From: Inquilinus ginsengisoli_B
GTDB taxonomy: Bacteria; Pseudomonadota; Alphaproteobacteria; DSM-16000; Inquilinaceae
Length of the DNA stretch: 64,000 nt
Assembly (NCBI RefSeq): GCF_050434925.1
Contig: NZ_JBNDJK010000001.1
Coordinates: forward strand, 4,898,001 to 4,962,000
Reading direction: 5' to 3'
Within the stretch, counting starts at the first letter, position 1. Every line of letters begins with the position of its first letter. Shown here one piece after another: positions 25,420-33,400 of this stretch. Below the pieces are notes generated by a model, which was not told the origin of the DNA, did no database searches, and was given only the letters and a program-made list of their open reading frames with translations. Position numbers and translations under genes: made by a program.

Positions 25420-26004
25420 TTCATCCTCCCTCGATCCGAGGCAAACTCAGTCCGCGCGTCCAGAATGTGACGGAGCGCTGACAGTGCACGTTCGGTTATG
25501 CGCGATCCGTACGCAAGCCCTTCGGCGCGGCATAAACACACAGACAGACACGCACCCGGCCGCCTGCTGCTGACGCTCTGCACGTGCAGTGCATGCGTCC
25601 GTGCTGACGTTGTACGAGCACAGAGTGCCAATTCGGGGAAATTTACGCGTGGGAGACGCCCGCCCGCAGCCCGCCCGTCTGTTTCCGGGGGTGGGGGTGG
25701 TGCATTCCACACCTGCAGCGCGTTGCAATGGGTCCCATCGGCGCGCTCGGTGCGACTCGGCGCGGCATGGACACAGCAAGGCACGTGACGACACGCCTTG
25801 CGGTGCTGTGCTGTGCAGTGCGTGCGATGGTCGGCTCATGTCGCGCTGCGCGCGGGATCGGCGTGCGGTGCTCGACGAATCACAGGCATGCGCAGAGAAC
25901 GGCGCAGACATGCAGTTCTGTGACCCCACGCGTGACCCCGAACGCATGTGCTTGCACGCACTGCGCAGTGTCAGTGCGAAAATGCGTGCGCAATCAACAC
26001 GTTG
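25420..26004. other. 585-bp gene-free right end of the island
   Basis: The short ORFs here have no ribosome-binding sites and odd composition, so I see no gene. Contents: the promoter region of the AbiJ-like gene, sequence rich in TGC/GCA motifs, a G/C-rich stretch at 25680-25710, the paired GTGACCCC repeats at 25919-25939, and then the att repeat. Confidence 0.6.
25919..25939 (+). promoter_or_regulatory. candidate integrase arm-type sites, right end
   Basis: TGTGACCCC at 25919-25927 and CGTGACCCC at 25931-25939, same orientation and 12-bp period as the left pair at 10405-10425, 66 bp from the att core. Confidence 0.6.
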
Positions 26005-26062
26005 AATGGTGCCGGATGCAGGGGTCGAACCCGCGACCTTCGGTTTACAAAACCGCTGCTCT
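26005..26062. repeat. attachment site repeat, right copy (inside the intact tRNA-Thr)
   Basis: Identical over 58 bp to 10226-10283. The tRNA 5' part (26063-26082) is chromosomal; the 3' part was supplied by the element, keeping the tRNA complete. Confidence 0.95.
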
Positions 26063-26082
26063 ACCGACTGAGCTAATCCGGC
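26007..26082 (-). tRNA. tRNA-Thr(TGT)
   Basis: Read on the minus strand: acceptor stem GCCGGAT pairs with ATCCGGC, D-stem GCTC/GAGC, anticodon loop TTTGTAA with anticodon TGT (Thr), T-arm GCGGG-TTCGACC-CCTGC, and an encoded CCA end. The length is 76 bases with CCA. One outer anticodon-stem pair is G-A. It is the integration target of the island. Confidence 0.95.
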
Positions 26083-26206
26083 GCCGGCCCATTCCCTAAC
26101 GAGTCCCGCCGCCGCTGTCCAGCGGCGACGGGCCTGATTGCGCCGAGATGTCTGCGGAGCTTGCGGTGTTGCCGCACTGCCATGCCGGGGGCAGCCCGGA
26201 TACGGG

Positions 26207-29200
26207 CTACACCAGCAGGAAATCCGACAGTGCCAGCGCGGTCACGCCGGTCAGGGTGACGACCAGCCCTGCCTCCTGATCCGTGCCGGCGCCGTCGGCA
26301 TCGAACCAGAGCCGGCCGGTGTCGGTCTCGAACAGGAACTGCGGACCGGTGCCGGTGGCCTGCGGATCGGCGCCGCTGACCAGGGACAGGCGGTAGCCCG
26401 CGTCCAGCCCAAAGCCGGCCCGGTCGATCACGATCAGGTCGGTGCCGCGGGCGAAGTCGGTGATCTGGTCGCCCGAGGCGGTGGCATCGTCGGCGAAGAC
26501 GAAGCGGTCGCGGCCGGCGCCGCCGGTCAGCAGGTCGCCGCCGGAGCCGCCCTCGAGCGTGTCGTCGCCGGCGCGGCCGTCCAACGTGTCGTCGGCCCCG
26601 CCGCCGGACAGCGACTCCCCGGCCGCGGCGCCACGCAGGTCGTCGTCGTTGTCGGTGCCGTTGACGATCTCGAAGCCCGACAGGACCAGCCCCTTGGCCA
26701 GCCCGTTGTTCCGGCTGCTGTCGGCCAGGTCGACGACGGCGGACAGGTTGATGTCACCCAGGAAGGACAGGGTATCGATGCCGTCACCGCCGGCGAAGCG
26801 GTCGACGCCCTGGCCCGTTCCATAGTCGCGGGTGAAGCTGTCATTACCCGTGCCGCCGTCGATCTGATCGGCGCCGGCGCCGTCGAACAGTACGTCGTTG
26901 CCGGCGCCGGCGCGGAGAATGTCGTTTCCGGCATTGCCCTCCAGCCGATCGTCCAGCGCCCCGGCGGTGACCGTGTCGTTGCCGCGGCTGCCCTCGAACT
27001 CCAGCGACTCCATGCCGCTGAAGCGGGTGCCGGCGTCGACGGTCACCGTGCCGGTGGAGAAGGTGAAGGTCACGCCCGCATTCTCTTCCCAGAAATCGAT
27101 GAAGACGCGATCGGTGCCGGCACCGCCGGTGGCGGTGTCGCCCTTGTTGATGTGCAGGGCGTCGTTGCCGGAACCGCCGTCGAGCGTATCGGCGAAGGCG
27201 TCGCTGGTCGCATCGCGGGCCCAGAGCATGTCGTTGCCGTCGCCGCCCTGGAGCGTGTCGGCCCCGTCGCCGCCCTGGAGCGTGTCATTGCCGCCGAGAC
27301 CGCTCAGCACATCGTTGCCGCCGAAGCTCTTGAGCTCGTCGTCCAGCGCGCCGCCGGTCAGCCGATCGGCGCCGGAGCCCGTCTCGATGTGCACGCGCTC
27401 GATGTTGAGCAGGGTGACGCCGCCATTGACCAGCGCCGCGTTGGCCGAGAGCGTAAAGGTCATGTTCGCGGTGCCGTCGTTGCGGTCGATCCAGGCGTAG
27501 TCAGTGCCGGTGCCGCCATCCGCCCGGAAGGTCGCGATGATGCCGGGGTTGACGCCGAGATAGATCTCGTCGTTCCCGGCGCCGGCGGTGATGGCGCTGC
27601 TGTTGCCGCTGGCGCTGGCCGCCTGCACGTCGACATGGATCTCGTCATCGCCGTTCCCGGCGTTGATGCTGTTGACGCCGCCGGCGTCGCGGATGATGTC
27701 GTTGCCGTCGCCGCCGCTGATGGTGTCGTCGCCGAGTCCGCCGGACAATGTGTCGCCGCCGGTTCCGCCGGTGAGGGTATCGTTGCCCGCCCCGCCGGTG
27801 AAGCTGACCTGCAGCGCCGGCCCGGCCGTGAGCCTGTCGTTGCCGGCGCCGGTGGTGATCCGGAAGATCTCGGCGTCGGTGATCACCGACCCGTCGGACA
27901 GGGTGGCAGTGCGGCCGGCGAAGGCGAAGGTCAGCCCGGCGGTGGTGCCGCCGCGATCGAGCTCGACCGTGTCGATGCCCGCGCCGGCGCGGATGGTATC
28001 GGCGCCGCCGGCCCCGGCGATCAGCCGGTCGTCGCCATTGCCGCCGTCCAGCAGATCGACGCCGCTGCCGCCATCCAGCACGTCGTCACCATCCATGCCG
28101 CCGAGCGTATCGTTGCCCTCCAGCCCGTTCAGAACGTCGTTCCCGGCATGGCCGCGGAACCCGTTGGCGGCGGCGGTGCCGGTGATCGAATAAGCCTCGA
28201 AGCCGACGAAGCGGGTGCCGTCGGACAGACGGCCGAGAACCGTGGAGGCGTCGGCGATGAAATTGCCGGTGACGCCGGTCACGACCAGCCGATCGAGGCC
28301 GGCGCCGCCGTCGATCTGGTCGGCACCCTGGCCGATCGCCACCGTGGCGGTGTCGTCGCCGGCCCCGGCATAGATCAGGTCGGCGCCGAACCCGCCCTTC
28401 AGGCTGTCGGCGCCGTTGCCACCGATCAGCCGGTCGTCGCCGGCATCGCCGGACAGGGTGTCGTCCTGATCGCCGCCGTCGATCACGTCGCCGTCGTCGC
28501 CGCCGCTGATCATGTCGTTGCCGGCTTGGCCGGCCAGGGAATCGGCCCCGGCATCGCCCTGGATGAAGTCCCAGCCATTGCCGCCGCGCGCGGAATCGGC
28601 CCCGGCGCCGCCGATCAGCACGTCGAAGCCATCGCCACCTTCGAGGATGTCATTGCCGTCTTCGCCGTCCAACTGGTCGGACCCGCCGTTGCCCACCAGC
28701 ACATCGTGGCCGGCGCCGCCGAGGAAGATGTCGGTCCAGCGGCCGCCCGCCATCGCATCGGCGAGATCGGTGCCGGTGATGTAGAACCGTTCGATGCCCA
28801 GCACCACGGCGCCGATGGGCAGCGTGCGCCCGACGGCCGGGTCGACCGCGCTGAACGACACCCTCGTCGCCTGGGCGGAATAGTCGAGCATCAGCATGTC
28901 GAAGCCGAGCCCCCCGTCGATCTGGTCGCCGGCGGCGTCGGCCAGGTCGTCGACCATGACGATATCGTCGCCGGTGCCCGCCCGGATGTAGTCGGCGCCG
29001 GCGCCGCCGGCAAAGGTATCGGTGCCGGAGCCGCCGAGGAGGGTGTCGTTGCCGTCATCCCCCATCAGCACGTCGCCCTGGAACCCGCCGTCGAGCCGGT
29101 CCGCGCCGTCTCCGCCGACCGCGATGTCGGAGGCGAGGCCGCCATAGAGCGTGTCGTTGCCGCCGAGGCCGTAGAGGGTGTCGCGAAAGCCGTTCAGGGG

Positions 29201-29254
29201 ATCGCCGTCGCCGGCGAGCGTGTCGGCGCCTTCGGTGCCGGTATAGGTGGCCAT
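26207..29254 (-). CDS. RTX-type calcium-binding repeat protein (1015 aa)
   Basis: After MATYTGTEGADTLAGDGD, nearly the whole protein is made of GGxGxDxLxGG-type nonapeptides (for example GGLGDDTISGGDGNDII), grouped in arrays separated by spacers of 50-70 residues of the kind '(T/V)FSFAGRT...IERFYITG'. Such repeats bind calcium and fold into a parallel beta roll outside the cell. The last 60 residues (FLFETDTGRLWFDADGAGTDQEAGLVVTLTGVTALALSDFLLV) are the usual C-terminal signal for type I secretion. No protease, lipase or adhesin domain is visible, and no type I secretion genes are near. I chose the ATG at 29254; the frame is open to 29443 but that part lacks RTX character. Confidence 0.9.
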   Translation of the reverse strand: MATYTGTEGADTLAGDGDPLNGFRDTLYGLGGNDTLYGGLASDIAVGGDGADRLDGGFQGDVLMGDDGNDTLLGGSGTDTFAGGAGADYIRAGTGDDIVMVDDLADAAGDQIDGGLGFDMLMLDYSAQATRVSFSAVDPAVGRTLPIGAVVLGIERFYITGTDLADAMAGGRWTDIFLGGAGHDVLVGNGGSDQLDGEDGNDILEGGDGFDVLIGGAGADSARGGNGWDFIQGDAGADSLAGQAGNDMISGGDDGDVIDGGDQDDTLSGDAGDDRLIGGNGADSLKGGFGADLIYAGAGDDTATVAIGQGADQIDGGAGLDRLVVTGVTGNFIADASTVLGRLSDGTRFVGFEAYSITGTAAANGFRGHAGNDVLNGLEGNDTLGGMDGDDVLDGGSGVDLLDGGNGDDRLIAGAGGADTIRAGAGIDTVELDRGGTTAGLTFAFAGRTATLSDGSVITDAEIFRITTGAGNDRLTAGPALQVSFTGGAGNDTLTGGTGGDTLSGGLGDDTISGGDGNDIIRDAGGVNSINAGNGDDEIHVDVQAASASGNSSAITAGAGNDEIYLGVNPGIIATFRADGGTGTDYAWIDRNDGTANMTFTLSANAALVNGGVTLLNIERVHIETGSGADRLTGGALDDELKSFGGNDVLSGLGGNDTLQGGDGADTLQGGDGNDMLWARDATSDAFADTLDGGSGNDALHINKGDTATGGAGTDRVFIDFWEENAGVTFTFSTGTVTVDAGTRFSGMESLEFEGSRGNDTVTAGALDDRLEGNAGNDILRAGAGNDVLFDGAGADQIDGGTGNDSFTRDYGTGQGVDRFAGGDGIDTLSFLGDINLSAVVDLADSSRNNGLAKGLVLSGFEIVNGTDNDDDLRGAAAGESLSGGGADDTLDGRAGDDTLEGGSGGDLLTGGAGRDRFVFADDATASGDQITDFARGTDLIVIDRAGFGLDAGYRLSLVSGADPQATGTGPQFLFETDTGRLWFDADGAGTDQEAGLVVTLTGVTALALSDFLLV

Positions 29255-29690
29255 GGGTGAGATCCGTTCCGTTGCAATCGCCAAAAGGTCGACGCCCACT
29301 CCCGGTCCGCAAACGGCGTGCGCCGCGATCCGGAGCATCCCGCCGAACCGGATCGGCGGGAGTGGCGGGACCGATGCGCGCGCATCGGGAGTGGGCGCGT
29401 CCCGGGCCGCGGCATCGCCGCGGTGGGATCGCCATACGATCACCGGGGGCCAGCAACGGCACCCCCCGAATGGAGGGGGAAATCTAACTTTCTAACCGGT
29501 TAGATGATTAGGTGTTTACGCAACGGCGCGGCGGCGAAGGTCCGATGCGGACCGGATCTGAAATCGGATGGCGGCCACGCATTGACGCGGGGAAGCCGCC
29601 GGACCGCGAACCCATACGCGGCGTCATGCTGTTGGTCGGAGTCGGCGATATGCCGCCGTGGCCTGCCACCCGAAGCCGCTAGGCGTAGGG
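29255..29690. other. 436-bp region upstream of the RTX gene
   Basis: No gene is supported. It contains a 12-bp palindrome CTAACCGGTTAG at 29492-29503 with outer ATCTAAC/GTTAGAT symmetry, in an AT-richer patch that could hold the RTX promoter or an operator about 240 bp before the start. The rest, up to the tRNA-Ser 3' end, shows nothing clear. Confidence 0.45.
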
Positions 29691-29782
29691 TGGCGGAGGG
29701 ACCGGGATTCGAACCCGGGCACGGGATTTCTCCCGTGGACGGTTTAGCAAACCGTTGCCTTCAGCCGCTCGGCCACCCCTCC
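29691..29782 (-). tRNA. tRNA-Ser(GCT)
   Basis: Read on the minus strand: acceptor GGAGGGG with TCCCTCC, the long variable arm typical of serine tRNA (ACGGGA/TCCCGT), anticodon loop TTTGCTAA with anticodon GCT, T-arm CCGGG-TTCGAAT-CCCGG and an encoded CCA. Length 92 bases including CCA. Confidence 0.95.
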
Positions 29783-30107
29783 GTCGAGCGGCAGCGCCGC
29801 TCGGTCCGGGGTTCTAAGGGGACGGAGCAGGCTTGTCAATGACGGCTCGCGGCCCGTCCGGGCCGGCTCCGCCGCAGTCCGGACCAAGACGTGGCGCAGC
29901 GGCTTCAGGGTGTGGCAAATCGGCATCCGGTCATGCCCTTGTCACCGGATTTTCTTGATCGCGCCACCGCTCCTCTATAGTGCTGGAACGACTACGGGGC
30001 AGGAAAATGATGGGTGCTTCGGCCGAAGGTCTGCCGTCACGGTGGGAGAGAGACCGATGCCGAAGCCGCTCGAACCGCCGGACCAATCCTGCCGAAAGCG
30101 AAGCTGA
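29783..30107. other. 325-bp region between tRNA-Ser and dxs
   Basis: It holds the promoter of tRNA-Ser (minus strand) and of dxs (plus strand). No gene is seen. Confidence 0.5.
29954..29981 (+). promoter_or_regulatory. predicted sigma-70 promoter of dxs
   Basis: CTTGAT (29954-29959), 16 bp, then TATAGT (29976-29981), on the plus strand. This gives a leader of about 120 bases before the dxs start at 30108. The -35 has the CTTGA form usual in alphaproteobacteria. Confidence 0.5.
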
Positions 30108-32024
30108 ATGAAGCCAGTCACGCCGTTGCTCGACACCATCCACACCCCCGAAGACCTCCGACTCCTGCCGGCTTCCGACGTGAAGCAGGTTGCTGACGAG
30201 CTCAGGGCCGAGACCATCGACGCGGTCTCGACCACGGGCGGTCATCTCGGTGCCGGACTCGGTGTGGTCGAGCTCACCGTTGCCCTGCACCGGGTGTTCG
30301 ACACTCCTCGGGACAAGCTGATCTGGGATGTCGGCCACCAAGCCTATCCGCACAAGATCCTGACCGGTCGGCGCGACCGCATCCGCACCCTGCGCCAGGG
30401 CGGCGGCCTGTCCGGCTTCACCAAGCGGTCGGAGAGCGAGTACGACCCGTTCGGCGCCGCGCACAGCTCGACCTCGATCTCAGCCGGCCTCGGCATGGCC
30501 GTCGCGCGCGACCTGAAGGGCGAGGACTTCCGAGTCGTCGCCGTGATCGGCGACGGCGCGATGAGCGCCGGTATGGCCTATGAGGCGATGAACAACGCCG
30601 GCGCGCTGAAGAGCCGCCTGGTCGTCATCCTCAACGACAACGACATGTCGATCGCCCCGCCGGTCGGCGCCATGAGCGCCTATCTGTCGCGGCTGATCTC
30701 CTCGCGCTCCTACCGCTCGCTGCGCCACCTGATGCGCGACGTCACCGCGGTGTTCCCGAAGCCGGTGGCGCGCGCCGCCAAGCGGGCCGAGGAATACGCC
30801 CGCGGCTTCGTCACCGGCGGCACCATGTTCGAGGAGCTGGGCTTCTACTATGTCGGCCCGATCGACGGACATAATCTCGACCACCTGCTGCCGGTGCTCG
30901 AGAATGTCCGCGACGCCGATGACGGCCCGGTGCTGGTCCATGTCGTCACCCAGAAGGGCAAGGGCTACGGCCCGGCCGAGGCGGCGCCGGACAAGTATCA
31001 CGGCGTCAGCCGCTTCGACGTCATCACCGGCGCCCAGGCCAAGCCGAAGAGCAATGCGCCGAGCTACACCGGCGTCTTCGCCCAGGCGCTGATCCAGGAG
31101 GCCGAGGCGGATGAGCGCATCGTCGCCGTCACCGCCGCCATGCCGTCCGGCACCGGCCTGGACAAGTTTGCCCAGCGCTTCCCGAACCGCACCTTCGACG
31201 TCGGCATCGCCGAGCAGCATGCGGTGACCTTCGCTGCGGGCATGGCGACCGAAGGCTTCAAGCCGTTCTGCGCGATCTACTCGACCTTCCTGCAGCGCGC
31301 CTACGATCAGGTGGTGCACGACGTGGCGATCCAGCACCTGCCGGTGCGCTTTGCAATCGACCGCGCCGGGCTGGTCGGTGCCGACGGCGCCACCCATGCC
31401 GGCGCCTTCGACATCCCCTATCTCGGCTGCCTGCCCGGCATGGTGCTGATGGCCGCGGCCGACGAGGCCGAGCTGGTGCATATGGTGGCGACCGCCGCCG
31501 CGCTGGACGACCGGCCCTCGGCCTTCCGCTACCCGCGCGGCGACGGCGTCGGCGTCGAGCTGCCGGCCCGCGGCCAGCCGCTGGCGCTCGGCAAGGGCCG
31601 TGTGCTGCGCGAGGGCACCACCATCGCGCTGCTCAGCTACGGCACCCGGCTGCAGGAATGCCTGGCGGCGGCCGAGGTGCTGGGCGGGATGGGCCTGTCG
31701 ACCACCGTCGCCGACGCCCGTTTCGCCAAGCCGCTCGACACCGATCTGGTCGGCCAGTTGGCCCGCCACCACGCCGTGCTGATCACGGTGGAGGAGGGGG
31801 CAGAAGGCGGCTTCGGCAGCATCGTCCTGCACCACCTGGCCCGCGCCGGCCTGCTGGACCACGGGCTGAAGATGCGGCCGATGACGCTGCCGGACCGGTT
31901 CCAGGACCATGAGAAGCCGGAGCTGCAATATGCCGAGGCGGCGCTGTCGGCGCAGGACATCGTCGCCACTGCCGCCGCCGCGCTCGGCCTCGACACGCCG
32001 GCCACGAACGTGATCCGCGCCTGA
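30108..32024 (+). CDS. dxs: 1-deoxy-D-xylulose-5-phosphate synthase
   Basis: The enzyme joins pyruvate and glyceraldehyde 3-phosphate, with thiamine diphosphate, in the first step of the MEP isoprenoid pathway. The protein has 638 residues, the usual length. Visible motifs: WDVGHQAYPHKILTGR, the thiamine diphosphate motif VIGDGAMSAGMAYEAMNNAG...NDNDMSI, GPIDGHN, the C-terminal half with DVGIAEQHAVTFAAG and the catalytic-region FLQRAYDQVVHDV, and YPRGDGVG. ATG at 30108 gives the MKPVTPLLD start normal for this family. It is followed by a strong terminator and so is probably a single-gene unit. Confidence 0.97.
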   Translation: MKPVTPLLDTIHTPEDLRLLPASDVKQVADELRAETIDAVSTTGGHLGAGLGVVELTVALHRVFDTPRDKLIWDVGHQAYPHKILTGRRDRIRTLRQGGGLSGFTKRSESEYDPFGAAHSSTSISAGLGMAVARDLKGEDFRVVAVIGDGAMSAGMAYEAMNNAGALKSRLVVILNDNDMSIAPPVGAMSAYLSRLISSRSYRSLRHLMRDVTAVFPKPVARAAKRAEEYARGFVTGGTMFEELGFYYVGPIDGHNLDHLLPVLENVRDADDGPVLVHVVTQKGKGYGPAEAAPDKYHGVSRFDVITGAQAKPKSNAPSYTGVFAQALIQEAEADERIVAVTAAMPSGTGLDKFAQRFPNRTFDVGIAEQHAVTFAAGMATEGFKPFCAIYSTFLQRAYDQVVHDVAIQHLPVRFAIDRAGLVGADGATHAGAFDIPYLGCLPGMVLMAAADEAELVHMVATAAALDDRPSAFRYPRGDGVGVELPARGQPLALGKGRVLREGTTIALLSYGTRLQECLAAAEVLGGMGLSTTVADARFAKPLDTDLVGQLARHHAVLITVEEGAEGGFGSIVLHHLARAGLLDHGLKMRPMTLPDRFQDHEKPELQYAEAALSAQDIVATAAAALGLDTPATNVIRA

Positions 32025-32045
32025 TCCTCTCCGCAGTTTCTGAAT

Positions 32046-32080
32046 AAACGGCCGTCCGATCCTCAGGACGGCCGTTTTCC
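32046..32080 (+). terminator. rho-independent terminator of dxs
   Basis: AAACGGCCGTCC (32046-32057) pairs with GGACGGCCGTTT (32066-32077), followed by further T residues, 22 bp after the dxs stop. Confidence 0.9.
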
Positions 32081-32172
32081 TGTGTGCGGGGCCGATTTCC
32101 CGTGCGGCAGGCGCGGCGCATCGGCGATGATGGCCGCCGAATCGATCCTGTGGGGACGGGAAGGGGGACACG

Positions 32173-32736
32173 ATGAGGCTGCGGCACGCCATCCTGGGGG
32201 TGGCTGCGATCACGGCGCTGGGCGCCTGCGTTCCGGCATCCGGCGAGACGAAGCCGCCCGTTGCGGTGGCTGCTCCGGCCGCGGCGCCGGCGGCAGCAGT
32301 CACCGGGATCGAGGCGTTCCGCGGCTCCTGGGTCGGCGCCAGCCAGGGCGAGAGCGATACCCGCCGCGCCGCGGCGCTGGTGATCGACGCCTCGGCGGAT
32401 GGCGGCCTGTTCCTGCGCTGGCGCAGCGCCGAGGGACCGCGCGACGGCGCGGACAATGACGACCAGCTCAAGATGCGCGAGAACACCGCAATCTTCGCGC
32501 CCGGCAAGTCGCCGAATGTCTGGTCGGCCAAGCTGGACAGCGGCGCCCAGGCCAAGGCGCGGCTGGAGGGATCGGTGCTGACCACCGAGCTGACGGCGAA
32601 GTCCGGCGGTCAGACCGAGGTCCAGGCCTACCGCCGCACCCTGACTGCGCCCGGCAAGCTGTCGCTGCACTACACCCGGACGGTGAGCGGCAAGGTCGAG
32701 ACCACGATCGACGCGGATTTCGTCAAGCTGCCGTGA
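32173..32736 (+). CDS. putative lipoprotein (187 aa)
   Basis: The N-terminus MRLRHAILGVAAITALGAC is a lipoprotein signal with the cysteine in a LGAC lipobox, so the mature protein is likely lipid-anchored in the envelope. An Ala/Pro-rich linker of about 25 residues follows. The folded part (from GIEAFRGSWVGASQG) is beta-rich, with about eight strands and segments FLRWRSAEG, IFAPGKSPNVW and LSLHYTRTVSGKVE; it resembles small lipocalin-like folds but I cannot name the family. AAGGGGGA precedes the ATG by about 6 bp. It stands alone after the dxs terminator. Confidence 0.75.
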   Translation: MRLRHAILGVAAITALGACVPASGETKPPVAVAAPAAAPAAAVTGIEAFRGSWVGASQGESDTRRAAALVIDASADGGLFLRWRSAEGPRDGADNDDQLKMRENTAIFAPGKSPNVWSAKLDSGAQAKARLEGSVLTTELTAKSGGQTEVQAYRRTLTAPGKLSLHYTRTVSGKVETTIDADFVKLP

Positions 32737-32810
32737 GGCGGTGATCCGCGCCGCTTGTACAAGGGCCGTTTCGATCGCATCTTATGGCAAGCTTTGACAT
32801 AGACTCGGCC

Positions 32811-33062
32811 ATGGCAACCAACGTTCATCTGACTGCGGAGCTGGAGCGCTTCGCCCGTCAATGCGTGGAGGAGGGGCGCTACAACAACGTCAGCGAGGTG
32901 GTGCGATCCGGCCTGCGCCTGTTGCAGGAGGCCGAGGAGCGCCGCCACGCCTTCAGGGCGATGTTGCGGGAGGTCGAGGAGGAAATCGACCGGGAAGGTA
33001 CGGTTTCGCTCGACGAGGTCATGGCGGAAGCCGACCAGATCATCGCTGACGCCAAACGGTGA
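32811..33062 (+). CDS. parD: ParD-family antitoxin
   Basis: The 83-residue protein MATNVHLTAELERFARQCVEEGRYNNVSEVVRSGLRLLQEAEE is a typical ribbon-helix-helix antitoxin: strand TNVHLT, helix A, the turn GRYNNVSEVVR and helix B, then a flexible acidic C-terminus that would wrap the toxin. ParD binds its own promoter and neutralises ParE. An in-frame ATG at 32784 is possible, but 32811 gives the usual N-terminus. Its stop overlaps the GTG of the toxin gene (GTGA), the normal coupling. The toxin is frameshifted, so this is now an orphan antitoxin unless the shift is an error. Confidence 0.9.
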   Translation: MATNVHLTAELERFARQCVEEGRYNNVSEVVRSGLRLLQEAEERRHAFRAMLREVEEEIDREGTVSLDEVMAEADQIIADAKR

Positions 33063-33377
33063 AAGCAGCGGAATTCTCGACACGGGCGCGCCGTGACCTT
33101 TTGGAAGCGGTCCGCCTGGATCGCAGCGGATAATCCTGCGGCCGCCCAAGCTCTACGGGATACGGCAACGGGTGGGGCGAGGCGTATCGGCGCGCATCCT
33201 GATATTGGTGCGCACCGGCCTGATCTCGCGGGACGGCGATATCGGTTCTTGACCCTGCCAGGTTTTCCCTACGTCCTGATTTGTGATTGCGAAAGCCGAC
33301 CGCCGATCATCGCTCGTGTGCTGCACGGAGTTCGCGATCTCGCCGGGCTGCTACGGGATCTGCCGCCGACCGCTTGA
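33059..33377 (+). pseudogene. parE: ParE/RelE-family toxin, frameshifted
   Basis: From the GTG at 33059 the frame reads VKAAEFSTRARRDLLEAVRLDRSG and stops. The plus-one frame continues from the same place as AWIAADNPAAAQALRDT...RRIGAHPDIGAHRPDLAGRRYRFLTLPGFPYVLICDCES...IARVLHGVRDLAGLL, which is the rest of a normal ParE toxin. Removing one C from the CCTGG at about 33115-33117 restores EAVRWIAADNPAAA. This single-base insertion inactivates the toxin, or it is a sequencing error. Confidence 0.85.
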
Positions 33378-33400
33378 TCCGTACCTACACTCCCGCCCTT

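Larger units (their letters stand above)
10226..26062. mobile_element. integrated element of about 15.8 kb in tRNA-Thr: phage satellite or reduced prophage
   Basis: The limits are set by 58-bp perfect direct repeats derived from tRNA-Thr(TGT). Inside are an integrase, AlpA-like regulator, SF3 helicase/primase, terminase-small-like protein, phage virion-type proteins, an AP2-domain protein and an AbiJ-like defence gene. Codon use differs plainly from the flanks (frequent GCA, GTG, CGA, ACG; weaker G/C bias at third positions). Genes in the 16-24 kb block overlap by TGATG or are a few bases apart, which suggests an intact, selected unit. There is no capsid, portal, large terminase, tail tube or holin that I can recognise. 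The integrase lies at the end away from the intact tRNA. Confidence 0.85.

Noticed and set aside
25498..26005. Several short overlapping ORFs at the right end of the island
   Set aside because: All are Arg/Cys/Ala-rich, overlap one another in three frames and lack ribosome-binding sites; one runs into the tRNA.
26300..29200. Regular DNA repeats that could suggest a CRISPR array
   Set aside because: The periodicity is that of RTX nonapeptide codons in one open frame; there are no identical repeats with unique spacers.
26138..29260. 1040-codon open frame on the plus strand opposite the RTX gene
   Set aside because: It is a shadow of the periodic GGxGxDxLxGG codons on the minus strand; its protein is a monotone of Ala, Gly, Val, with no start signal.
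29504..29842. 112-codon ORF overlapping tRNA-Ser
   Set aside because: It reads through the tRNA gene and has no start signal or recognisable content.
30480..32585. 701-codon open frame antisense to dxs
   Set aside because: dxs on the plus strand is certain; this frame is only its GC-driven shadow.
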